NCBI RefSeq assembly: GCF_017592475.1
Contig: NZ_JAGFNP010000001.1
Coordinates: 361,546-425,545, forward strand
Length of the DNA: 64,000 nt
Direction: 5' to 3'
From: Glycomyces niveus
GTDB lineage: Bacteria > Actinomycetota > Actinomycetes > Mycobacteriales > Micromonosporaceae
Below are positions 1-8,805 of this stretch, piece after piece. Made by a program: the position numbers and the translations under genes. The notes beneath the pieces are model-generated. The model was not told where the DNA came from, did not search any database, and worked only from the letters and a program-made list of their open reading frames with translations. How positions within the stretch are numbered: the stretch's first letter is position 1; each line of letters begins with the position of its first letter.

Positions 1-685
1 ACCGGGCGACGTGCGGGCCGTGCTGCGCGTCCTCTACCTGATGTTCGACCAGGGCTTCGCCGGCGACGAGTCCGAAGAGGACCTGTCGGCCGAGGCGATC
101 CGCCTAGCCCGCCAGCTCGTCGCCTCCGTGCCGCACGACCCGGAGGCCGCGGGCCTGCTCGCCCTCCTCCTGCTCCACCACGCGCGCCGCCCCGCCCGCC
201 GCACCGCCGCGGGCGAACTCGTGCCCCTCGCCGAACAGGACCGGTCCCTCTGGGACACCGGCATGATCGCCGAAGGCGTCGACCTGCTGCAGCACGCGCT
301 GGCGATGGACCGGGTCGGCGAGTACCAGGCGCAGGCCGCGATCGCGGCTCTCCACGACGACGCGGCCTCGGCCGAGGAGACCGACTGGCCGCAGATCCTC
401 GAGTGGTACGACGAGCTCGAGCGGCTCACCCCGGGCAGCCCGGTCGTGGCGCTCAACCGCGCGGTCGCGGTTGGCCACGTCGACGGCCCGCTCGCGGGGC
501 TGCGCCTGGTCGAAGCGCTCGATCCGGGCCTGCCGCGCCGCGACGCCGTCGCCGCGTACCTCCATGAGCGCGCGGGGAACCGGGCGGAGGCCGCCCGCCT
601 CTACCAGGCGGCCGCGCAGGCCACTGTGGTCATGGCCGAGCACACGCACCTGCTCAAGCAGGCCGCGCGGCTCAACCGGGCCTAG
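1..685 (+). CDS. RNA polymerase ECF sigma factor, C-terminal part (ECF42-like)
   Basis: This is the 3' part of a gene whose start lies left of the window; the reading frame is open from base 2. The visible 227 or so residues carry the motif VLYLMFDQGFAG, matching the LYLLFNEGY-type signature just after sigma region 4 in ECF sigma factors of the ECF42/SigJ-like group, followed by an all-helical repeat region (TPR-like) rich in Ala/Leu. That C-terminal extension is known to contribute to activity in ECF42 proteins, which usually sit beside a DGPF/YCII-domain protein; any such partner would be outside the window. Regions 2 and 4 are not visible. The stop overlaps the stop of the convergent SDR gene by a few bases. 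Confidence 0.82.
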   Translation, partial: PGDVRAVLRVLYLMFDQGFAGDESEEDLSAEAIRLARQLVASVPHDPEAAGLLALLLLHHARRPARRTAAGELVPLAEQDRSLWDTGMIAEGVDLLQHALAMDRVGEYQAQAAIAALHDDAASAEETDWPQILEWYDELERLTPGSPVVALNRAVAVGHVDGPLAGLRLVEALDPGLPRRDAVAAYLHERAGNRAEAARLYQAAAQATVVMAEHTHLLKQAARLNRA

Positions 686-1407
686 CCGAGCTTCACACCG
701 GTGTGGGCCTCGAGCCGTTCGATCAGTTCGTGCTGGAAGTCCGGGTCCGAGGCCGCGGGGTGCGAGCGGCTGACCTTGCGGTGGTACCAGTAGCCGCCGG
801 TGCGCGGCTCGATCGCGCCGTCAGGGGCCGTCGCCAGCCACTCCTGCGTCCGGTGCCCCGCCTCGAGGTCCCCGGGCGCGCCCGGGCCGCCCATGCGCGT
901 CGGGACCCAGCCCGGATCCACCACGTGCGCGACGGTGTCGGCCCAGCGGCGCGCGACCGCGAACGCGAGGGTGGTCACGTACAGCTTCGAGTCCTCGTAC
1001 GCGCCGGGCCGCACCCGCGTCTCGGCGAAGTCGATCGCTCCGAGGTCGGTCGAGCCGTCCCGGTGGTAACCGGAGCTGAGGTAGACCAGCCGGCGCGGCT
1101 TCGCCATCGCCGCCGTCAGCAGATATGGCGCGATCGTATTCACTTGCAGCGCAAAGGGATCGCGGTACACGCCGGCGTTGTGGACCACCGCGTCGAACCG
1201 GCCGAACGCGTCGGCCTGCGCGGCGACCGACAGGGTCTCGTCCATGCGCGAGAGGTCCCCGTGGACGGCCCCGTGCAGCGACCCGATGTCCGGCACCCGG
1301 TCCTTGCTTCGAGTGTGGACGACGACATCGTGCCCCTCGTCGGCCAGCGTCCGGGCGGCGGCCTCGCCGAGCCCCGTCGAGGCCCCGGTGATCAGGATGA
1401 GCGCCAT
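682..1407 (-). CDS. Short-chain dehydrogenase/reductase (SDR)
   Basis: A 241-residue Rossmann enzyme. The N-terminal NAD(P)-binding motif is ITGASTGLGEAAA (about residues 5-17), the NAG structural motif occurs as VVHNAGVY, and the catalytic Ser/Tyr/Lys set is supplied by YLSSGYH and YEDSKL, with a shortened spacing typical of divergent SDRs. The start at the ATG was chosen because AAAGGA precedes it by about 7 nt; the longer open frame upstream has no such site. Substrate cannot be inferred. It stands alone, convergent with the sigma factor gene and divergent from a GNAT gene. Confidence 0.85.
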   Translation of the reverse strand: MALILITGASTGLGEAAARTLADEGHDVVVHTRSKDRVPDIGSLHGAVHGDLSRMDETLSVAAQADAFGRFDAVVHNAGVYRDPFALQVNTIAPYLLTAAMAKPRRLVYLSSGYHRDGSTDLGAIDFAETRVRPGAYEDSKLYVTTLAFAVARRWADTVAHVVDPGWVPTRMGGPGAPGDLEAGHRTQEWLATAPDGAIEPRTGGYWYHRKVSRSHPAASDPDFQHELIERLEAHTGVKLG

Positions 1408-1496
1408 GGGCGTCCTTTCGTCGAGCCTACGAGGCCGAAGATACCGCGCCCGATAAGCGGTTGCGGCCGACCGGCCCGGCGGTGTGTCATCTGGGA

Positions 1497-2360
1497 ATGG
1501 GAATCGAACTGAACACGCCGGAAACCGCCGACCTGGGCCGAGCGCTTGCGGCACTGCGCGAATGGCAGTCCGACGACGCGCCGATGCAGCTGCACCCGGG
1601 CGACCTCGGCTGGTTCTGGCGCTTCGGCGCCGACGCGACGGCCGCGGCCGTGCGGACCTGGAGCCAGGACGGCCGGGTGCTCGCGTTCGGGTTCCTCGAC
1701 GGTGACGATGTGCTGCGGGTGACGACCGCGCCCGAACGCCTCCACGACGCCGCCCTCGCCGAGCGGATGGCCGCCGACATCGCCGACCCCGAACGCGGCG
1801 TCCTTCCCGCGGGCAAGGTCAACGTCGAAGTGCCGACCGGCGCGGCCCTCCACGACCACCTCGCCGCCATCGGCTGGGGCACCGACGAAGCCTGGACGCC
1901 GCTGCGCCGCGACCTGACCGCACCCGTGGAGGACCCGGGCCTGCGGATCGAAACGGCCGGACCCGGACAGGCCGAGCTGCGCGCCGGACTGCACCGGTCC
2001 GCGTTCGAAGGCTCCACGTTCTCCGCCGACCACTGGCGTGCGATGGCCTCCGGCCCCGAATACGCCGACGCCCGCTGCCTCATCGGCTACGACGGCCCCG
2101 ATGCCGTTGCGGCCGTGACCGTCTGGTCCGCCGGACCCGGCAGGCCCGGCATCATCGAACCGATGGGCGTCCACGCGGACCACCGCGGACGCGGCCACGG
2201 CAAGGCCGTCTGCGTCGCCGCGGCCGCCGCGCTCCGCGACCTGGGCGCATCGAGCGCGCTCGTGTGCACCCCGAGCACCCTCACCGGCGCGGTCGCCACG
2301 TACCGCTCCGCCGGATTCGAACCGCTCCCCGAACGCCTCGACCGCCACCGCGAGGGATAA
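1497..2360 (+). CDS. GNAT-family N-acetyltransferase (two-domain)
   Basis: A 287-residue protein with the layout of two tandem GNAT folds. The C-terminal domain is clearest: a beta4-like segment IEPMGVHADHRGRGHGKAV (around residues 220-240) contains the V..HRGRGHGKA acetyl-CoA pyrophosphate-binding motif A, and the C-terminal YRSAGFEP matches the usual Y...GF ending. The N-terminal half lacks a clear motif A and is probably a degenerate GNAT fold, as in mycothiol synthase relatives. An in-frame TTG 36 nt upstream is possible, but ATG is preferred. The acceptor is unknown. A second GNAT gene follows 73 bp downstream in the same direction. Confidence 0.8.
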   Translation: MGIELNTPETADLGRALAALREWQSDDAPMQLHPGDLGWFWRFGADATAAAVRTWSQDGRVLAFGFLDGDDVLRVTTAPERLHDAALAERMAADIADPERGVLPAGKVNVEVPTGAALHDHLAAIGWGTDEAWTPLRRDLTAPVEDPGLRIETAGPGQAELRAGLHRSAFEGSTFSADHWRAMASGPEYADARCLIGYDGPDAVAAVTVWSAGPGRPGIIEPMGVHADHRGRGHGKAVCVAAAAALRDLGASSALVCTPSTLTGAVATYRSAGFEPLPERLDRHREG

Positions 2361-2433
2361 CTGGCCCTGCCCCGCGGCCATGCGATGTGAGAGCATGTCG
2401 TCTGTCGCCGCGCGGTCGCACCCGGAGGAACAC

Positions 2434-2988
2434 ATGCTCAAGACTTCCCTAGGCGAAGGCGCCGAACTGCGCCCCTTGACGCCTGACCTGGCCGACGAGT
2501 TCGCGGCCCACATCGACCGCGGCCGCGAGTTCATCGGGCGGCACGTCGGCATGGCCGACGCCATTCCCGACGCTGACGCGGCCCGCCGGGTCCTGGAGAC
2601 CTTCGCCGAGAAGGCCGCCGCCGACACCGGCCGGATGTGGGGGATCTGGCTCGACGGCACGCTCGTCGGCGGCGTCCTCTTCCGCAGCATGGACTTCCGC
2701 ATGGAGACCGCCGAAGCCGGATGCTGGCTCGAACCCGCCGCCGTCGGCAAGGGACTCGTGACCCGCGCGGTCTGCGTCATCATCGACTGGGCGATCGAGG
2801 TGCGCGGGATCCACCGCGTCGACTGGTGGGCCTCGACCGAGAACACCCCCAGCATCAACGTCGCCAAGCGGCTCGGCATGACCAGGGAAGGCGTCGCGCG
2901 CGAGGCCTACCTCCACCGCGGCGAACGCTACGACATGGAGATCTGGTCGGTCCTCGCCCCGGAGTGGCGGGCCGCGCGCGACGCCTGA
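2434..2988 (+). CDS. RimJ/RimL-type GNAT acetyltransferase
   Basis: A 184-residue protein resembling ribosomal-protein-serine/alanine acetyltransferases (RimJ/RimL, PF13302 type). Visible features are the N-terminal RPLTPDLADEF segment, the GCWLEPAAVGKGLVTRAV acetyl-CoA loop (about residues 104-121) and the late NTPSINVAKRLGM motif, typical of this branch. GGAGGA lies 5 nt before the ATG and fixes the start; an upstream in-frame ATG lacks a ribosome-binding site. RimL-like enzymes outside ribosome maturation often acetylate small molecules or toxins, so the substrate is open. It is convergent with the alpha-galactosidase gene with only 3 bp between stops. Confidence 0.85.
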   Translation: MLKTSLGEGAELRPLTPDLADEFAAHIDRGREFIGRHVGMADAIPDADAARRVLETFAEKAAADTGRMWGIWLDGTLVGGVLFRSMDFRMETAEAGCWLEPAAVGKGLVTRAVCVIIDWAIEVRGIHRVDWWASTENTPSINVAKRLGMTREGVAREAYLHRGERYDMEIWSVLAPEWRAARDA

Positions 2989-2991
2989 GGC

Positions 2992-4263
2992 CTACTCCAG
3001 GCGCAGCAGCTTCGCGCCGTGCGCCGGGACCTGCAGCCGCACCGCACCGTCCTTGACGGGCACCTCGGCGCCCTCCCACAGGTCGCGGGCGCTGGTGCGG
3101 CCCGCACTGCCGACGTCGGCCAGGTGCACTTCGAGGTCCGCGGGCTCGTCGCCGAGCCAGAACACCGCGCACGCGTCCGCGTCGCCCAGGTCGGCCTGCC
3201 AGACCACGAGCGAGTGGTCGCGCACGACCTCGCGGCTGCCTTGGTTGCCCAGCAGCGCGAGCACTTCGGCGTTCTGGAGCAGTTCGAGCGTGTCGGCCGG
3301 AGTATCGGGCAGGTGCCCGCCGAACATCAGCGGCGAGCGCATCACGCACCACAGCGTGAGCATGGTGCGCTGCTCTTCGATCGTCAACCGCGACAAGCGG
3401 TCCTCGCCCACGTGCGCGCGGATGCCGACGTGCCCCAGCGGCAGCATGTCGGCGTCGCCCCATGAACCGGGCTCCTGGTGCGGCGCCCAGCGCGCGGCGC
3501 GCTGGAACATCTCCTTGAGCCCGTACCAGTCGTCCCACAAGTCGTCCGAGATCCGCCACATCTCCGAGTACCGCCGCAGCTCGTCCAGGTGCGCGAGCGA
3601 CAGCGCCTTGCCCGGCGAGAGGCTGAGCACGATCGGCCGCCCGCACCGGTCGATCGCCTCCGAATAGGCGGCGATCTCGACGGCCTGCGTCGGCGGGTGG
3701 AGCACGTCGTCGAGCTTGACGAAGTCCACGCCCCACTCGGCGAACTGCGCCACCTGGGAGTCGTAGTACGCCTGGGCGCCGGGCGCGGCGTGGTCGATGC
3801 CGAAGTTGTCCGGGTTCCAGGTGCATGCGTTGCCGCGGTCGGCGATCCGGGACGCGGTGGTGTCGCCGCCGAGGACCGGGAGGTCGAGCTCGACGGCCTT
3901 CTTCGGGATGCCGCGCATCATGTGCACGCCGAACTTGAGGCCCAGCGCGTGGACGCGGTCGGCGAGCGGCTTGAAGGACCCGTCCTTCGCCGACGGGAAC
4001 CGGTTCGGCGCGGGCAGCTGGCGGCCCCATGCGTCCAGGACCGGATCGGCGACGTCGTTGTACCGGTGCTCGCCCGGGTTCGGCTCGTACCACTGGATGT
4101 CGACCACGATCGTGTCCCAGCCGTACGCCTTGAGGTGGGCGGCCATGAACTCGGCGTTGGCGACGACCTCGTCCTCGGTCACCGACCCTCCGAAGCAGTC
4201 CCAGCTGTTCCAGCCCATGGGCGGCAGTTGCGCGGCGCGCTTGCGCGCGGAGTTCGTCGTCAT
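2992..4263 (-). CDS. GH27 alpha-galactosidase, apparently cytoplasmic
   Basis: A 423-residue glycoside hydrolase family 27 protein that should release terminal alpha-linked galactose (melibiose, raffinose-type or galactomannan oligosaccharides). The family hallmark PMGWNSWDCFGG is at residues 15-26; VDFVKLDDV contributes the probable nucleophile Asp185, and WRISDDLWDDW the probable acid/base Asp241. A C-terminal beta-sandwich follows the TIM barrel. There is no signal peptide, so it probably acts on imported sugars. The ATG has no Shine-Dalgarno; a -10-like TACCGT ends 6 nt before it and lies inside a perfect palindrome, so the mRNA may be leaderless and repressible or activatable there. The divergent AraC gene is the obvious candidate regulator. 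Confidence 0.88.
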   Translation of the reverse strand: MTTNSARKRAAQLPPMGWNSWDCFGGSVTEDEVVANAEFMAAHLKAYGWDTIVVDIQWYEPNPGEHRYNDVADPVLDAWGRQLPAPNRFPSAKDGSFKPLADRVHALGLKFGVHMMRGIPKKAVELDLPVLGGDTTASRIADRGNACTWNPDNFGIDHAAPGAQAYYDSQVAQFAEWGVDFVKLDDVLHPPTQAVEIAAYSEAIDRCGRPIVLSLSPGKALSLAHLDELRRYSEMWRISDDLWDDWYGLKEMFQRAARWAPHQEPGSWGDADMLPLGHVGIRAHVGEDRLSRLTIEEQRTMLTLWCVMRSPLMFGGHLPDTPADTLELLQNAEVLALLGNQGSREVVRDHSLVVWQADLGDADACAVFWLGDEPADLEVHLADVGSAGRTSARDLWEGAEVPVKDGAVRLQVPAHGAKLLRLE

Positions 4264-4268
4264 GGCAC

Positions 4269-4281
4269 CACGGTAACCGTG
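4269..4281. promoter_or_regulatory. Perfect palindrome overlapping the alpha-galactosidase -10 box
   Basis: CACGGTAACCGTG is a perfect 6+1+6 inverted repeat. On the minus strand it contains TACCGT, which ends 6 nt before the alpha-galactosidase ATG and fits a leaderless -10 element. A protein bound here would block or modulate polymerase. Function as an operator is inference; the symmetry and position are seen directly. Confidence 0.45.
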
Positions 4282-4352
4282 ACGAAGCGAACGCGAATCC
4301 GGCCCGCTTAGCCGTTCCTCCGGGATCCTTTGCTCGGCTAGCATCGCCCCTC

Positions 4353-5168
4353 GTGGGCAATCACGTGAAGCGCGAGACGGCGGTGGACTCCGCCAACACC
4401 GGGCTCTGGGTCGCGCACGGGACCGCCCCCGCGATGGGCCGCGCCCACAGCCACGACGACATCGAACTCAACGTCGTCACCAGCGGCGCCATCGAATACC
4501 TCATGGGCGAGCGCCGCGTCCGCGTCGAGGCGGGCCAGTCGGCCGTCTTCTGGGCGGCCCTGCCGCACCGCCTGCTCTCCCTTCCCGGCGAGCCCGCCGG
4601 GATCTGCTGGGTCCACGTGCCGCTCGCGACGTTCCTGACCTGGGACCTCCCCGCGCCGGACCTCCGCTCCCTCCTCGAAGGGCGCCCCGCGCTCGCCACC
4701 GTCCCGCCGGACGTGGACGCCGCCAGCGTGTGGCGCCGCTGGGAGTCCGAGCTCGCGCTCGGCGACGGCGTCGCCGCCCTCCTCGAAGTCCACGCGCTCA
4801 TGCGCCGCACGCTCCGCGCCGCCCGCACCCGGCCCGCCGCCACCGGCCCCAGCTCGCGCCCGCTCGAGATGGCGGCGTTCATCATGGACCGCTTCCGCGA
4901 CCCCATCGGCGCGGCCGACGTGGCGGCCGCCGTCCACCTCAACCCCGAGTACGCGATGACGCTCTTCCGCAAGACCTGGAGCATGACCTTGGGCGACTTC
5001 CTCCTGCGCCGCCGCGTCGCCGAGGCCCAGCGCCTCCTCGCCACCACCGACCTCGACTGCACCGCGGTCGGCTACGCCGCCGGCTTCGGCTCGGGCAGCA
5101 CCTTCTACGCCCAGTTCGCCAAACTCGCCGGCACGACCCCCGGCCAGTACCGGGCCGCCCTCCGCTGA
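4353..5168 (+). CDS. AraC-family regulator, MelR-like arrangement
   Basis: A 271-residue transcription factor. The N-terminal cupin-like sensor shows HSHDDIELN and a conserved PHRLLS segment (residues about 28-75). The C-terminal two-HTH AraC domain spans about residues 170-271, with the second helix motif VGYAAGFGSGSTFYAQFAK and the family ending GTTPGQYR. It is divergent from the GH27 alpha-galactosidase, the same logic as MelR/MelA, so it probably senses an alpha-galactoside and controls that gene. The GTG start has TAGCAT 8 nt upstream and no Shine-Dalgarno, consistent with a leaderless message. The ligand is inferred only from context. Confidence 0.87.
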   Translation: MGNHVKRETAVDSANTGLWVAHGTAPAMGRAHSHDDIELNVVTSGAIEYLMGERRVRVEAGQSAVFWAALPHRLLSLPGEPAGICWVHVPLATFLTWDLPAPDLRSLLEGRPALATVPPDVDAASVWRRWESELALGDGVAALLEVHALMRRTLRAARTRPAATGPSSRPLEMAAFIMDRFRDPIGAADVAAAVHLNPEYAMTLFRKTWSMTLGDFLLRRRVAEAQRLLATTDLDCTAVGYAAGFGSGSTFYAQFAKLAGTTPGQYRAALR

Positions 5169-5172
5169 CCGC

Positions 5173-6402
5173 TCACAGCCGCACGACGATCAGCGAGATG
5201 TCGTCGCGGCCGCCTTCCGCGACGCCGAGCTCGTCCAGCACCGCGTCGGCCATGTCCTCCGGACTCTGCTCGCAGTGGTGCGTCAGGACCTCGCACAGCC
5301 GGTCCAGGCCCATGTCGATGCCCTCGTCGCGCCGTTCGATGAGGCCGTCCGTGTAGAGCACGAGCGTGTCGCCCGGAGCGTAGGGATGGCCCGCCTGCGA
5401 GCACGGCACGTGCTGCGGCCGGGCGCCCAGAGGCGGGTCGACGTGCTGGTTCAGCAGATCGCAGCCGCGGTCGGGGTGCACCAGCACGGGCGGCGGGTGC
5501 CCGGAGTTGCTGTAGATGATGAGCCCGCTGCTGGGGTCGACCAGCGCCTCGACGGCCGTCGTGTTGAGCGCGCCCTCCATCGAGCGGGCGTACAGCGTCA
5601 GCACCTCGAGCGCGTGCGCGGGCCGCTCCAACGCCCGGATCGCGGCGTTGAGCACGCTGCGGAGCATCCCCATGACCGCGGCGGCCTCCAGCCCGTGCCC
5701 GACCACGTCGCCCACCCCGACCGAGAAGCGGTCCCCGGTCAAGTCGACCAGGTCGTACCAGTCGCCGCACACGTTGAACGACTCGATGGCCGGCCGGTAC
5801 CGCACCGCCACGTCCGAGTGCTTCGCGAGGTCCGGCGTCAGCAGCATGGCCTCCTGCAGCGTGACCGCGACCTGGCGGTCGCGCAAGTTCGCCTGCCGCA
5901 GTTCCTCGTTGAGGTCGTGCAGCTCCCGCGCGCGGTCGTACAGCTCGGCCTCCAAGGCGATCCGGTCGGAGAGCTCGACGCTCGGCATCTGGTGGCTCAG
6001 GGCGCTCGACCGCACGAATTCGGTGACATCGTCCGAGCGGATGAAGATGTGCTCGACCTTCCCGTCCGCCCCGAGGATCGGGGTGAACACCGGCGACCAC
6101 CAGCGCTCCTCGAACTCTCCGGGCCGGCCCGCCACCGGGATGTCGTAGTGCAGGATCATCGAATCGGGCTTGCCGCTCTCGAGTACCCGCTCCAGCGACT
6201 CCAGGACTTTCCGCATGCTCCCCGCGGTGCCTTCGCTCTCCGGGAACGCGTCGAAGAGCCGGCGCCCCACGAGATCCTCCCGCGTGCGCCCGGTGGTCTC
6301 CAGATACGCCTGGTTGGCCTCGACGATCACCAGGTCAGCGGTGACCACGATATACGGGGAGGGCATCGTCGCGAACCATGCGGCGTAGTCCAGATCCGGC
6401 AT
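5173..6402 (-). CDS. PAS-domain SpoIIE/RsbU-type PP2C serine phosphatase
   Basis: A 409-residue signalling phosphatase. An N-terminal PAS domain (about residues 8-130, with IVVTADLVIVEANQAYLETT) is joined by a coiled linker to a SpoIIE/PP2C domain (about 195-409). The metal-binding set is visible as CGDWYDL, GDVVGHGLEAA, YTDGLIE and GRDDISLIVV. Such proteins dephosphorylate anti-sigma-factor antagonists in partner-switching cascades. No kinase or STAS protein is adjacent, so the partner is encoded elsewhere. A close paralogue of the same length and architecture lies at 27214-28446. The gene is convergent with the AraC regulator. Confidence 0.9.
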   Translation of the reverse strand: MPDLDYAAWFATMPSPYIVVTADLVIVEANQAYLETTGRTREDLVGRRLFDAFPESEGTAGSMRKVLESLERVLESGKPDSMILHYDIPVAGRPGEFEERWWSPVFTPILGADGKVEHIFIRSDDVTEFVRSSALSHQMPSVELSDRIALEAELYDRARELHDLNEELRQANLRDRQVAVTLQEAMLLTPDLAKHSDVAVRYRPAIESFNVCGDWYDLVDLTGDRFSVGVGDVVGHGLEAAAVMGMLRSVLNAAIRALERPAHALEVLTLYARSMEGALNTTAVEALVDPSSGLIIYSNSGHPPPVLVHPDRGCDLLNQHVDPPLGARPQHVPCSQAGHPYAPGDTLVLYTDGLIERRDEGIDMGLDRLCEVLTHHCEQSPEDMADAVLDELGVAEGGRDDISLIVVRL

Positions 6403-6639
6403 CTTCCGACCGCCTTAGCGCCTAGGGCCCCATCAGCCCCTCTACTACCGTTAATACCAGTACCCGGCCTCGAGAACCCGGAAACCGCGACCAGACCCGC
6501 TCGCCGCACCTGTCATCGTCAACCTGGTAAACAAAATAGTGCGCGCACCTCTTGCCCCGCCCAGAGTCGTCTTGTTAGGTTCGGTCTCCCAACTAAGCGG
6601 CCGGCCCCTCCGGCCACCCCTCGCCCCTTTGGAGCGCGC

Positions 6640-8688
6640 GTGCAACGACCAGTCCAAGTGGTGGAGCTCCGGGAAGGCCCGGGCGACCGCAGGTTCGACG
6701 GGATCGGGGCGGTGAACGGAGGCGGGGCGACCTCGGTGCTGCTCAAGGACTATCCGGAACCGCAGCGCGGTCAGATCCTCGATCTCGTGTTCGCGCCGAA
6801 GTTCGGGGCGTCGGTGAGCGCGATGCTCGTCGAGGTCCCCGGCGACGGCAACTCGACCCAGGGCTCGATGCCGAGCCACATGCACACCCGCGGCGACCTG
6901 AACGCGTACCGCGGCTACACGTGGTGGGCGATGAAGGAGGCGAAGCGCCGCAACCCGGCGCTGAGCCTGGACGCGGTCGCCTGGAGCGCTCCGGGCTGGA
7001 TCGGCGAGGGCGAGTTCTGGTCGCAGGACATGGCCGACTACTACGTCTCCTGGGCCAGGCTGCTGCGCGACGTGCACGGGCTCGACCTCGATGCGATCGG
7101 ATGCCGCAACGAGAAGGGCGTGAGCCTCGACTTCGCCAAACGCCTCCGGGCGGCGCTCGACGAGGCCGGATTCGCATCGGTGCTGCTGCACGCCTTCGAC
7201 AACTGGCCCGACGACAAGTTCGACTTCGTAGATCAACTCCGGCGCGACCCTGACGCCGCCAAGGCGATCGACGTGATCGGCGCGCACGTGATGTACGGCA
7301 ACGGCGTGCACGCCCCGGCGGCGGTGCAGGAGTGGGCCGAGGCGGCCGGCAAGCCGATCTGGAACACCGAGGACCACGTCTACCTGCCGGGGTTCGACTG
7401 CCTCATCGGCATCGTGGCGTGCTTCAACGAGAACTACCTGCGCAGCAAGGCGACGAAGACCGTCCTCTGGTACGACATCGCCGGGGTGTATCCGATCGAG
7501 CCGTACGCCGTGGAGCCGGCCATGATCCTGGCGCACGAGCCGTGGAGCGGCCACTACCGGGTGCGCGAGGCGCTTTGGGGCTACGCGCACTACGGCCAGT
7601 TCACCGAACTCGGATGGACCTATGTAGACGAAGCCTGCGCGTTCCTCGACAGCGGCGGCAGCGTCGTCGCACTCCGCTCGCCCGCAGGCGATTTCAGCGT
7701 CATCGCCGAGACCAAGGACGCCGCCGCCCCGCAGCGGCTGCGCGTGCGCGTCCCCGGCGACCTGGCGCAGGGCCCGGTGACGGTGTGGCGCAGCGACGCC
7801 GCCGAGCAGTTCCGCCACATGGGCCACCTGGCGATCGAAGACGGCGCGGTCGAGATCGACCTCGCACCGGACTCGGTGTACTCGCTGTCGACCACGACCG
7901 GCCAGCGCAAGGGCGGCTTCGCCGACGTGCCTGCCAGCGCGCCGTTCCCCTTCCCTTACCGCGACACCTTCACCGGCTACGGCGACCCGGCCGCGCGCGG
8001 GCACCTGCCGCGCTTCACCGCCGACATCGCGGGGGCCTTCGAGCTCGTCCCCGCCCCCGAGGGCACCGGCACCTGCCTGCGGCAGGTCGTGCCGGCACCG
8101 ACGCTCTCGTGGGCCCCGGACTGGCGGCCGTACACGATCATCGGCGACGCGACCTGGAGCGACTACGAGGTGAGCGTCGACGTCCGGCTCGAGGCCGGGC
8201 AGAGCGCCGCCCTCATGGGTCGCATCAACGAGGTCGGCACCGGCTACGGCTTCATCCCCAAGTGCTACCTGTTCCAACTCGCCGCCGACGGCGCCTGCCG
8301 CCTGGTCTGCGTCAACGGCAAGGGCGACCCGAACGAGCTCATCGGCGACGCCGAACAGCAGGCCCTCATCGCCGCCGGAGGCCGCAGCCCCGGCGGCGAG
8401 CACACCCTCGCCGAGGCGACGGCCGCCCCAGGCCCGGAGCAATGGCGGCGTCTGACGCTCAGGTTCGAAGGCGCTCGCATCACCGCCCTGCTCGACGGCG
8501 GACAAGTCCTCGAGGCAGTGGACGAGACCCACGGCGCCGGTATGGCGGGCCTGCTGGCAGGGACCGAACCGTCTTTCAGCACACCCCATTTCGCCGATCT
8601 GGTCGTCAAGGAACTCGACTCCGACGACCCGCTGCCGCGAACCGACGCGGGGGAGCGGCTGTACCGGCCGCGGCTTCGGTACACATAG
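6640..8688 (+). CDS. GH59 galactocerebrosidase-like beta-galactosidase
   Basis: A 682-residue protein colinear with animal galactosylceramidase (GH59): a TIM barrel with RRFDGIGAVNGGGATS near residue 17, a beta-sandwich, and a C-terminal lectin-like domain. The acid/base Glu158 is in the GCRNEKG strand end and the nucleophile Glu244 in KPIWNTEDH; HEPWSGHY and the late TTGQRKGGF linker also match the family. It should hydrolyse beta-galactosidic bonds of galactolipids or aryl/alkyl galactosides. GGAG 5 nt before the GTG fixes the start; the frame is open far upstream but only as an accident of GC bias over the phosphatase gene. No signal peptide is seen, unusual for this enzyme class. Confidence 0.88.
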   Translation: MQRPVQVVELREGPGDRRFDGIGAVNGGGATSVLLKDYPEPQRGQILDLVFAPKFGASVSAMLVEVPGDGNSTQGSMPSHMHTRGDLNAYRGYTWWAMKEAKRRNPALSLDAVAWSAPGWIGEGEFWSQDMADYYVSWARLLRDVHGLDLDAIGCRNEKGVSLDFAKRLRAALDEAGFASVLLHAFDNWPDDKFDFVDQLRRDPDAAKAIDVIGAHVMYGNGVHAPAAVQEWAEAAGKPIWNTEDHVYLPGFDCLIGIVACFNENYLRSKATKTVLWYDIAGVYPIEPYAVEPAMILAHEPWSGHYRVREALWGYAHYGQFTELGWTYVDEACAFLDSGGSVVALRSPAGDFSVIAETKDAAAPQRLRVRVPGDLAQGPVTVWRSDAAEQFRHMGHLAIEDGAVEIDLAPDSVYSLSTTTGQRKGGFADVPASAPFPFPYRDTFTGYGDPAARGHLPRFTADIAGAFELVPAPEGTGTCLRQVVPAPTLSWAPDWRPYTIIGDATWSDYEVSVDVRLEAGQSAALMGRINEVGTGYGFIPKCYLFQLAADGACRLVCVNGKGDPNELIGDAEQQALIAAGGRSPGGEHTLAEATAAPGPEQWRRLTLRFEGARITALLDGGQVLEAVDETHGAGMAGLLAGTEPSFSTPHFADLVVKELDSDDPLPRTDAGERLYRPRLRYT

Positions 8689-8805
8689 GGAGCATGAACT
8701 ATCCCTATTGTGGATTCATGTACGTGATTCCCGACTGCGACCGCTTCGCATGGGCTTAGCTTCGAGCGGGGTGCCGATCGGTCGGCGCCGGCTCGAGGAG
8801 TGCGC

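Noticed and set aside
5275..6639. A 455-codon N-terminal extension of the GH59 gene
   Set aside because: It is antisense to the PAS-SpoIIE phosphatase and has no domain; GGAG plus GTG at 6640 coincides exactly with the family's N-terminus.
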